Origin: Haliclystus octoradiatus
Taxonomy: Eukaryota; Cnidaria; Staurozoa; Stauromedusae; Haliclystidae
Assembly (NCBI GenBank): GCA_916610825.1
Contig: OU744448.1
Location: 2,467,501-2,531,500 of the forward strand
DNA: 64,000 nucleotides
Direction: 5' to 3'
Shown piece by piece: positions 27,401 through 39,400 of this stretch. The notes beneath the pieces are model-generated. The model did no database searches. It was not told the DNA's origin and was given only the letters and a program-made list of their open reading frames with translations. A program made the translations under genes and the position numbers. Each line of letters opens with the position of its first letter. Within the stretch, counting starts at the first letter, position 1.

Positions 27401-30400
27401 TTATTCAAAACTACTTTACCGAGATTTAAGTATATTTTATTGAAATTTGGAAGCGTTTTTCCCATTGACTTTGGGTATTAATTTGGAGGGGCATTGTGCG
27501 CCCATTTTCAAATATCTTTTTAAACTAAAATTTTTCACTTATGATTCTTACCCATAAGAAAAATAAACTCGAAAATGAAATTCAACTTTCAAACTTTCAT
27601 TTTGTTTGGACCAGTCTAATCCATCTTGTTGTAAATTATGATAATTTGTATTATATGATCCCTGCAAAGACATGCTGCCCGGCCATAATGGCACTCTGTT
27701 GTTGAATTGCTAAGAGAACTGAACATTACAGTTTTGTCTTGAGATATGCTTGTTGTTGGTTGATTCCTACAAAGTTTTACACTCCCCTGATATAAAGCTC
27801 AATTGTATGTTCAATTACTCTACATCTGATAGCTGGATGTTGTACACAGATTTTCAAAATACAGCAAAGCCTGTATATAATAACCAGCGATGAGAGGTAG
27901 AAAAATTGACCACTATACACTACTGACACAAAAACCATGAAAAATAATGTGGAATTTCACGGTGTTTTCATAGCATTTTCACATTTTAATATCGCGAACA
28001 TGAATGTTTTTATTTTTTATAGCCTAGAAAATTTGTGGTTTACATTTTAATGGTGTTTTCACACGACACTATCATGGCATCTTCATGGTTTTGATGTTTT
28101 CAGTGATATACATGTAGCCTTTAACAGAGCATACTATGTCAGACATTACAAGAATGACCACTCCCCTGCGAAAACAGTTCAGGAGTTCATGAAAAGTTCA
28201 TGAACAGTTCATAAAAGTAATGTGGACGGTGTCGCCCTACCGAAGGCACCCGTACCACTCCTCTATTTCTAGAAGAGTGGCTCTTTTCGCTAAGAGCAAT
28301 GATGTTAAACGCTCCTTAGATCTCAGCCGCGACACTGCAGATCAATTTCAACAGATTTCATGGCAGATAGATTTCTTGATTGTCAATGCGCAACGATGCG
28401 CCGCAGCTAATCACAATGCAATTCCTTCTGAACCATTCCATCCGCCATCCTTAGATGGTACTCATTTGATGTTTCAGATAAAGTCAAGGCTGAGTTGACC
28501 TGAGGGGGATTTGAACCACAGTCGATGAGATATGATACGATCTGAAGTTCAGTTGCTCTGCCAACTGAGCTAATCACCCCTTATTACAGTTCATGAACGT
28601 TAAATGGCCCCAAACTTTCATGAACTGTTCATGAACTGTTCATGAATTGTTCATAAACTGTCTGTGAGGGTTCATGAACTGTTCCTTAATTGTTCATGAA
28701 CTGTCTGTGAGGGTTCATGAACTGTTCATGAACTGTTCATGAACTCCTGAACTGTTTTTTGCAGGGGCTATGACCAGGTGGTTGTTGGATAAGACGTGAA
28801 TGTTATAACAAGTTTGACTGTATGTAATATTTAGGCCTACCTGTTTTTCAGACTCAACATATTGATGTGATCAGTTGCAATAGCTAAAGCTCTTGAGACA
28901 GGATTATAATGAACCGATAGTAAGTCCCCTCTGATTCTGTGTGCTTTAGGACGAACAGTCAATAAACACGATTGATCATGGAGATCCCAAACCTAAAAGA
29001 TAATATATTTGATAAAGTGGATTTTGAAATATAACATCATAATCAAATATATTCTAAGCAGTAAGTAGATAGTGGATAGTAAGTGGATTCTGTTTAAGTT
29101 AAATTTTAATTATTTTATATTATTTTAGAAACTTTTGTAACGTATTTCTTTATTATATGTATCTTTAATTGACTTTATTGTGTATTTTCGTCATTTCCCC
29201 AAATTATAAATAAACTTGATTCTGAAAATTTTTTATTTAAGAAAAGCGCTTACCACACGCTTGAAAATGTTTGTATTCATATTGTTTACTCACAAAAATA
29301 GGAAGACACTTGAAAAGAAAATGTTGAAAGCACTCGGCAGGTGTGTGGTAATCTTTAGTGTTGCTCGAATAGTAGGCAACAATGTTGTAGTATGGATTTA
29401 GCAGTTGCTACAAAATTTGGTCAAAGAGCATGAAGAACTTTATATTCTGTCATTTCCAATTGAATTCATCTCAAGCTTGGGTAAATTGAATTAAAAAATA
29501 TAATGATTGCATAATAAAATTGTCGATACCTTAATGACTTTGTCATTTGAAATACTAAATATTCGATTATCTTCTGCCACAATGAAAATATAGAAAATAG
29601 GCATTGTATGGCCACGGAGAATTCCAATTGGCTTACTAAAAATAATAACAACAGTATAGATGATCACTTCACTTGTATTATCTCTATATTAATAGTAGTG
29701 TCTGTTTGTAGATAAGTGATTAAATATACAGTATTTAATAAAACATTATATAAACTGCAGTAGATTGCATAGAAAACTGTATTAGTGTTGACTACTATAG
29801 ACATGTGATCCTGTTAGAGGCTAAACTTAATACAATAGGCCTACAGAATAGTCCATGGATGCTCAAAATTTCATGAACTTAGTTATGTTTTCACAGATGT
29901 GTTTATTCTCACCTCGGAACATATGGATCCCAAAGTCTAACAAGACGATCCATTCCTACAAGATTAAAAATAGGATGATAGTCACTAATGCGAAAAACAG
30001 TTCAGGAGTTCATGAACAGTTCATGAACGCAAAATGGGTCCAAATTTTCATGAACTGTCCGCGAGTGTTCATGAACTATTCATGAACTCCTGCACTGTTT
30101 TTCACAGGGGCAATGCTTGAATGTGTTGAGATTACTTGCAGTAAAGAAAATGTTCCGTAAGACGTCAACATTGGTATTGGTTGATTTATAATTTTTAAAT
30201 TTACTGCATTTCAGGTAGTGCCATATGACTTATAATATCAGCAATTCGTGAACAGTTCATAAAATTAGTTAATCAATAACGATTGTTAATGGAAAGTTCA
30301 CAATGTTTAATAATTCAATTTTTAATGGTTCATGAAATACATTGCATTAGTGATATATAAACAGTTCATGGAATTACTCAATTATTTTTCACAGAAGAAA

Positions 30401-33400
30401 ATATCAGATGATAACAAGGGGTCTTTGTGTAGTGGCTAGAACGTTGGACCAATAGCCAACAAGGTCTTAGGTTCAATTCTTGACTGAAGCATTATTGGTT
30501 GGCATCAAGAAGTCCATCCAACCATTAAAACTCACACACGATTCTAAAAACATTAACAAACTAGCCAACCACCCCAATGAAAAAAGTGAATACGCTCCTG
30601 TGAAAAACAGTTCAAGAGTTCATGAACAGTTCATGAATGTTAAATGGCCAAAATTTTCATGAAATATTCATAAACTGTTCATCAACTGCTCATGAACAGT
30701 TCATGAACCTTCACGGACAGTCCATGAATGTTAAATGGCCCAAATTTTCATGAAATATTCATAAACTGTGTATCAACTGCTCATGAACAGCCCCTGCGAA
30801 AAAGTTCATGAACGTTCATGAACTTTCATGAACTTTCATGAACTGAGTTCATGAACGTTCATGAACTAGTTCATCAACGTTAAATGGCACAGAGTTCATG
30901 AACGTTCATGAACTCAAGTTCATGAAAGTTCAACAAAGTTAATGAACTGGTTCATCAAAGTTCATGAACTAGTTCATGAAAGTTCAACAAAGTTAATGAA
31001 CTGGTTCATCAAAGTTCATGAACTAGTTCAGCAAAGTTCATGAATTAGTTCATCAAATTTCATAAACTAGTTCATCAAAGTTCATGAACGTTCATGAACA
31101 AGTTCATCAAAGTTCATGAAGCAGTTCATCAAAGTTCATGAAATCCGTCCATCAAATTTCATCAAAGTTCATGAACGTTCATGAACTGTATAGTAAATAA
31201 CAGATTAAAACAAGAATAGGAAAAAGCAACTTTGAATGTTTGAACATTTAATTCACAAAAAATTGTAAAATGTGATATAGTAAGAGGAAATGAATACATT
31301 CAAACAAATAAAATATATGATATAGAAATTTAGGAATTAGGATAGCTTGTTAAAATATCAAAGATTGTTTGAAGCCGATTGATACTTTAAATATGTCTAA
31401 AGTCAAATTAATTCTGCTCATTGAAGCCTAAAGCATATCAACTTCTGAAAGTGTGCTGACCTTGAATGTCTTTTGCTTTGAACGGATTTTTCTTGTTATG
31501 GAGCATGATTTAACTTTCTATTCTGTGTACATATCTCTCTAAGTCTTCAAATCATAATGTGATGTCTTACCTTTTAAATGTATAGTTGTATGAGTATCTT
31601 ACTATATTAAGGGTAAATTGGTTCTCTGTTGGGATATTCTTTTCTTGCCATGATTCATTTCAAAACTTATTTTATCATGTAATGATATTTTGCACCTACT
31701 TTAAGAAGTGCTTTTAATAATAATGATAATTAATATTAATGTCAACCTTTGGATTGTATATGTTCAAGAGCTTGAAGTTATGACATGTCCAGTGTTTGAA
31801 TTGAAAATAGCAAGCAACGCAAATAATTATACATTGAACTTCTTTATGTAGTTTTGTTGTGGGGGTAAATAAAAGTCTTGCAAAGCTTTGCATCTCTGAT
31901 TTATCTTTTTGTGTATAATTAAAAGGAAATATAAAATCTGGCCTCACATTCTTTGCATGGTATTCAATGTATACACCAACACCAGATATGAGCAACCAAA
32001 CAACCATGTAGGGAGTAGGTCTACTGTAGTAAATTCTGTTTGAGTTTTGAAAACCACAGTTTCATCTAATTAGTATTCCAAAATCAAGCTTTAGTTTCAC
32101 TTGGAAATCATCTTTTCAATCATGTTGAAGCCATATATTTTTATGTAAAACTTTGTAGAATATCTATCCATCAGCTAAATTCTTCATATTACTGAATTAA
32201 ACTCATTTTTCAAGTTTTCTATCTTTCTCTGGCTCAAGTAAACAAGCAGCAAAAGTAAGGAATGATATAATTACTAACTGACTTCATAAGCCAGTTTTCA
32301 TTTGAATAACAATAGCTAGTACCCAGGTCCAAGCACCTAGTATACATATAGACAGCTTATCACCTTACTATCAGCATGAGATGACAGCATGAGCTCAGCA
32401 TGAATTTATTAGCTTCTCACTCAGACACCCACTTAGCATTTCCTGTTTGTGAGATTTGTCATCAAAAACTTACTTCTTCACACATTGGCTATTGATGCTT
32501 CAGTTTGTTTCTTTTGATATTTTAGCTCGGGTTATCAATTTATTTAAATATACAGGATAATCAACACACAAGAAGGGCCTGCTCTCTATTGTGTGTATAA
32601 TTAAAAATAAATTGAATTTTAATCAATTAAACTATTTATTCCATTAAAATTTAGATAGCCTAGTCACAGCACAGGATGTTTTAGGATATATTAAAGACAA
32701 TGTTAACATTATAATAAAAGTACAATCAAACTAACACATTAATGCATCAGACATGAAACAACAAACTTGAACAAGAACATTATCATTTCTGATGGATAAA
32801 ACTCAGAAAAAAGTTAGCTGTAGATTTTACAACTAACTAACTTATAGACATTGTAATTAATTAACTTAAGTACATACATTGTCTTGACAAATGAAGACAC
32901 ATGTGTGTCTTCTGTCTTCTCCTAAACAATCTATCAGGAGGAGGGGGTCCTGGGAACCTGGTTCATTGAAGGCTAGCACAAAATCAGTAGGTTTTCAAAT
33001 ATAAGATTTACTTTTCAACATTATTATTCATAGGCTTCACATTCATTTTGTATAAATATTTTGAAAACCCTAAAAGTGGAAAGTTTCCTATCTTATCTGG
33101 AATTTCTGATTCCATTAATAATGCAAACATTTTGTGACACCCTGCCCTTAAGGCATTGTCTATTTGTCATTAGTTGAGATCAATAATTTGCTACTAGATT
33201 TTATTGGCATTACTTATATACTGCCCTGATCACTAGGCAATAAGCTCCAAAATTGTTGACATGGTACCAGAAATGCGGCCAATTAGACCTGCATTGATTT
33301 ATGTTTTCCTGCTAAAATAGCCCTTACAATTGTGTGTTAATACAGTTTCACACTTACTGTATCTAGTTGAGCTTTATTATGTATTTTGATCAGAATGTTT

Positions 33401-36400
33401 TTTTTATCATGAAGTTTCATAATAGGATTTCTGTTTCATTAATTCAGAATTAATGTCCATGAACTTCTACTACTGATAGGGTTTACGAGAAATGACTGCA
33501 AAGAATGAACATTGATTGAAGTTTATGAACGTTCATGAACTTGGAATAGTTCATGGACTTTGAATACTGGTTAATAAACTTGGAATGTGGTTGTTGAATG
33601 ATGACTTTTAGTTCATCAAAGTTCATGAACCTTCATGAACTCTGTGGGTCCATGAACTATTTGTTTACAAACTGCTATGATTAGTTCATGAACATTCATG
33701 AACTTGAATAAAAGTTCAAGTCTGTTCATGAACTTTCATGAACTTTGATGAATTTGGAAAACTAGTTCATGAACGTTCATGAACTTTTATGAACTTGGAC
33801 AACTAGTTCATAAACTTTGAGTGTAGTTCATGAATGGTGACTTTGAGTTCATCAAAGTTCATGAACGTTCATGAACTGTAAGAGTTAGTGAACCATATTT
33901 TTATGAACTATTCCTTAGACTTCATGAACTGTTCATCAAAGTTCATGAACTGTTCATCAAAGTTCATGAACGTTCATAAAAGTTCATGAACGTTCATGAA
34001 CTTTTATGAACTTTCATGAACTTGTTTCGCAGGGGAGTAGATGAACCTTCACGGATAGTTCATAAACAGTTCATGAAAATTTTGGGCCATTTGAGTTATT
34101 CATGAACTGTTCATGAACTTGTTTTTCGCATGGGAGCTTACCCGGATTGTGGCAAAATGATCATTCCAACATAAAGAGTGCCTTGTACTTACCACCAGTT
34201 GCAATCATGTTCTTCTCTTTACAAAAGTCAAATGTCTTCACACCCTTGTATATTTTGAAAACAGTTTCATCACACTCGTATCTTCTTCTTTGCATTTGAA
34301 GAGGTACACTGTGTCCAATCTTTTTATTAAGACCCAATTGATTGTGTTTTAAGTCACCAATGTTAGCATATGTGCTACTTGTTGTTGGACCTACGCAACA
34401 GATAAAAACTTGATCATTTATAGCAGGTAAACCTTGATGAAGCACAGCAGTTCTTGCTTAGACACTTTTTTAAATGGGTACATGCAAAAACAAGTTACTA
34501 ATTTTCTGATCAAACAAGTGATTAATCATTTTGGAATTTATTGAACTCAACAGGATAAATCAACTCAAACAAAAATCAAATACTGTTTCAAAATTACAAC
34601 ATCTACAAGTCTGAAGTTATTTAATTATGATAATTTACAGTTATGGATTCGAAGAAGATAATCCTGCTGATATGATAAATATGTGCTAGAAAGTGTTAAA
34701 ATGAAAAGTTACAACATTGAAGGTATATAGCTAATTTTGGAATGTGTTATACTATAAGAGTAGCTATTGCAGAATCAATATGGACAGTTAAATATTTAAT
34801 TTAAAAAAGTGAAATAATTCTGACTTTTATTTTGCCTGTAGCAATTAAATCCTACAATGTTGGCTGAAAATCAAGGTCAAACACTCTTTTGATGAATAAG
34901 ATCGTTCCACTTTTGATTTCATTGAATCACCAAAATACCATGTTCGAGGTTAATTTTTACGGGAAAGAGTTTTGCAATGCAAAAAAACAACAGTTACACG
35001 TAAAGACAAAAAAAATTCTATCCACATCGGTTGTGTCCTAGAAGCGATATAAACAGTACAAGAGATATTTTCAGTTATCAATTTGTTTGAAATTACAGTA
35101 ATACAATGAAACCTGCATATAATAGCGCCAGCTATAGGAAATTAATAAATTAGCCATTATATGCAGGTGGCTTTAAATACATGGTTGATTCTTTAGAAAA
35201 TACTATTTTAGACATATCTGGAGTGACCACTATAAAGACGTGGTCTTTATACAGAGGTGGCCGCTATAACAGGTTTTACTGTATAAAACAGTAAATGATG
35301 TGAAAACTAATTTCAAGATAATAATTACCAGTTACACTTAATCGTATGCAAATTTATGCCAAATTATAACCCAACAATTGAAACATACCTATGACTAATG
35401 AATAATTAGGATCACTTGATGATGATATCACTGATCTGATTGAGTCATAATATTTGAGCTGAAAAATATTAATCACAGATTAGAAAATATAAAATAGTTA
35501 ATAATCGACACAATAGTAGAGGCTGTAACTATCTCCATAGGTTTAAATATAATAGATTAGGATATATTAAGTACATCTTATATAAGGGTACTTAGCATTA
35601 AATAATATTGTCAAATGATTGAATGATTCATAGAAAAATGATAGGCACATTCACTGTAGTAAAGTAATGTAGACCGTGTCGCCCTACCGAAGGCACCCGT
35701 ACCACTCCTCTATTTATAGATGAGTGCCTTTTTTCGCTGAGAGCAATGATTTTACACACACTCTTTGTTGATCTCAGCCGCGACACTGCAGATCAATTTC
35801 AACAGATTTCATGGCAGATAGGTCTTGATTGTCAATGCGCAACGATGCAACGCAGCTACTCACAATGCAATTCCCTCTGGACCATTCTGTCCGCCATCTT
35901 CAGATGGTACTCATTTGATGTTTCAGTTAAAGTCAAGGCTGAGTTGACCTTCAGGGTATTTGAGCCACAGTCGATCAAATATGATCCGATCTGAAGTTCG
36001 GTTGCTCTGCCGTCTGAGCTAATCCTCCCTGTCTAACATTGACTGTACAAGAAATATAGATAGAAACATGCTAAGTTTGAGCAAGCTTATAGAAACTAAT
36101 AGGTAACATCCCCTGAGAACACATATGTTGAATTCATGAACAGTTTATGAACTGTTTCTGAGATAGTCCATGAAAAATAAATGGTCCACTTTCCATGAAC
36201 TGAATTTTCATGAATTGACAATGAACAGTTCCTGAAATAGTCCATGAACAATAAATGGTCCAATTTTCATGAACTGAATTTTCATGAATTGACAATGAAC
36301 AGTTCCTGAAATAGTTCATGAACAATAAATGGCCCAATTTTCATGAACTGAATTTTCATGAATTGACAATGAACAGTTCCTGAAATAGTTCATGAACAAT

Positions 36401-39400
36401 AAATGGTCCAATTTTCATGAACTGAATTTTCACGAACCGACAATGAATAGTTCCTGAAATAGTTCATGAACAATAAATAGTCCAATTTTCATGAACTGAA
36501 TTTTCATGAATTGACAATGAACAGTTGATGAAATTGGATTATTTAACGTTCATGTTTTCATAGGGTAGATCAAATGATCAATAAACATTACAAAATTCTA
36601 AGCGCCACAAACCTCTTGTATCCAATCATCGTGAACTTTCCATCTGAAATATAAATGTTTCATTTATAAGGCATATAGATACCTCAGAGATGATTGACTA
36701 GAAGTTTGGAAAGTGTGCCACGGAGGAGGAGTTTAATGATAAAGAACTACCTTGTTTTTGTTTGGGTATTAGTATTACGCTAGCTCAGTGGCAGGGTAAC
36801 ACACCCTGTGCGGGAGACCGGGGTTTGATTCCTCGTCAGTGCACACATGTCGTTAGTAATTATTTGTATATGTAAATTTGTTGATGTCCCCCAATAAACA
36901 AGCACTTGTGCTTACGGGGTAATAAAAAAGTAATGTAGACGGTGTCGCCCTACCGAAGGCACCCGTACCACTCCTCTATTTCTAGATGAGTGGCTTTTTT
37001 TGCTAAGAGCAATGATTTTAAGTGCTCTTTGTTGATCTCAGCCGCGACTCTGCAGATCAATTTCAACAGATTTCATGGCAGATAGGTCTCGATTGTCAAT
37101 GCGCAACGATGCGCCGCAGCTACTCACAATGCAATTCCCTCTGGACCATTCCATCCGCCATCCTCAGATGGTACTCATTTGATGTTTCAGATAAAGTCAA
37201 GGCTGAGTTGACCTGAGGGGGATTTGAACCACAGTCGATCAGAAATGATTCGATCTGATGTTCAGTTGCTCTGCCAACTGAGCTAATCCGTCCTTACGGG
37301 GTGACTCCTGGTCAGTGATTGGATGTAAAATGCAATATTATATAGCAAGGTAGCTATAATTATATTTATATCAATCGAAAGTGATCAACTGATTGGTTAA
37401 TAGAAATTTGCAGATTCATTGCGTCCGATACTGCGAAGTAATAAGTTATGACCTATTAACAGAGCATAATTAATCATATATGTGATTAAAATAAACTTTG
37501 CCTAGTTACAGATAACCCAGGAAATGACGGCATAAGCTATTTTACAGGAGTTGTTCATCATCATCATCATTTATTCAGAACTTTTTGAGTTAAATATTTA
37601 TAAAAAATTTTATAATGAGTTTTATGACAATTATACTATTAATATTAATTTTAAATAAAAATTAAAATGGAAAAATGCTGAAAATAATATAAAAGAACAA
37701 AACGGCATTATAAGTCCCTTAGGCTAATTTATTCACTCCTTCTATTGATTGATGCATTTTAATAAATTTTTATCAAATTACTGTTTATTCAAAATAATAT
37801 TGCAATGAACGCTCTAATTAATTAACAATAGAAAAACGTGACATGTCTGCTGAACTCTCATGAAAACAGTTTATTCATTTCATTGTTCATGAAAAGGTTT
37901 GTAGAAACACAGGCGATATGAAGCTCATGAACTGTTCATGAATGGTTCATTGTGGATTCTGTTTATAACATGTTCATGGACAGATAATGAATGTTAATAA
38001 GTTATGCGTTGTTAATTTGGGATATATCAATAGGAAATTCAATTTGAGATATCTCAGACGTACCCCTATTACCAGGTGATGGCTATATTGATAGGGGACT
38101 GTTAGAGCGTTTAATCAGAACCATGTTATGAATAAGCGCTTATCACTTACCGCAGAAACTTCACATAGGCATGTGATGTCAAGCTGAAATTTAAGAAGAA
38201 ACAAGAATTGAGATAAATTTCTAATAAATTGCTCATTATAATATGATGTGTTCCCCAGTGAAAACATCCATGACTTTATGAACAGTTCAGAAATTTTCTT
38301 GTGGGTTCATGAACAGTTCATGAACAGTCACGAGAGTCCATAACAGTTCATGAACAATGAATTAATTTTGGTGTGGGTTCATGAACAATTCATGAACAGT
38401 TCATGAACACTTCATGAGCCGGTTCATGAACTCATGAACTTTTTTCCACAGGGGTTGTATTTAATGATCCAAGCACTACTGGTATCATCAATTGAACTTG
38501 GAAAACTCTCCTCTTCTGTCTATGCTATGGCTCATCAACCTCAGATGTCGTTTTTACAACAGGTCAAGAAATAATAGTAGTATGCTCCACAACCCTGCAT
38601 GACATTCTTCACAGGCAACAGAAGGAGTAATTCCGTCTAGGTTTCATATTTTAGTGATGTTTTGTATTGTCCTAGTCGATAGATTATTAGTCAGCTATGT
38701 ATGCCGTGATTTGTGCAGTTTTTTGTGTAGAAAATTTATTAGATGATAGAGAGATGTCACATTCTAGAGTAATAATTGAGACGGTATCACCCTATCAAAG
38801 ACATTTTATCACTCCTCTATTTTTAGAGGAGTTGGCTGTTTCTTATTCATCCCAGCCGCGGCAATTCAATTTCAAAGATCAATTTCAACATTTTCCATGG
38901 CAGATATGCGTCGATTGTCAACATTCCTGTAACGTGACTGTCTATACTATTGTGATTCGTACTACCTCTCAACACTGATACTGGCCACTCCGTCAAGTCT
39001 TGGCATTTTCTTCCATGTCCTAAAAATCATCAATGAAAGGAATTACATTGTCATTAAATACAAACAAACAAACAAACAAACAAACAAACAAACAAGCAAA
39101 CAACTAACAAACAAAAGTAGGGGAGAGCGGGGTGAATTGGAACAAATTTTCTTAAAAAAATTATTGCTCCAAAACGGCTCACGCAAAACTCACAATTTTG
39201 GTATCGATTTGTAGGAAATTGTCTGAAGTTTATAATGCAAAATACCTGAATATTGTCAAATCAAAGTTGAAACAATGTTTAAAGGAAGAATGACATTTTT
39301 TCAAAACCGCGATTTTGCGAAAATGTGGGGTGAAACGGAATGACCACAAATTTACCATTATTTCATCGAATTTGTTCAAATAAATTGAGTATCATAGCTA

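Larger units (their letters stand above)
27864..28822. mobile_element. AACCTGT-type MITE broken by two nested insertions
   Basis: Pieces at about 27864-27908, 28111-28162 and 28768-28822 together make one element (AAAGCCTGTATATAATAACC ... ATTACAAGAATGACCACT ... TATAACAAGTTTGACTGTA). The gaps hold an ACCATGAAAA MITE and a GTTCATGAAC MITE. Confidence 0.7.

Noticed and set aside
28220..28498. Plus-strand ORF of about 92 codons
   Set aside because: It lies wholly within SINE-1; the same frame recurs in the copies at 35746 and 37022, so it is shared repeat sequence and not a gene.
31714..32007. 97-codon minus-strand ORF in the core of the 3.2-kb element
   Set aside because: No catalytic motif or family resemblance; could not be supported as a transposase.
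30785..34035. CRISPR-like regularly spaced repeats
   Set aside because: Eukaryotic context, palindromic decamers without constant repeat-spacer units; explained by the MITE arrays.
36134..36337. Minus-strand ORF with repeated SIHEN/FMK-type words
   Set aside because: It is a translation of the 74-bp tandem array.
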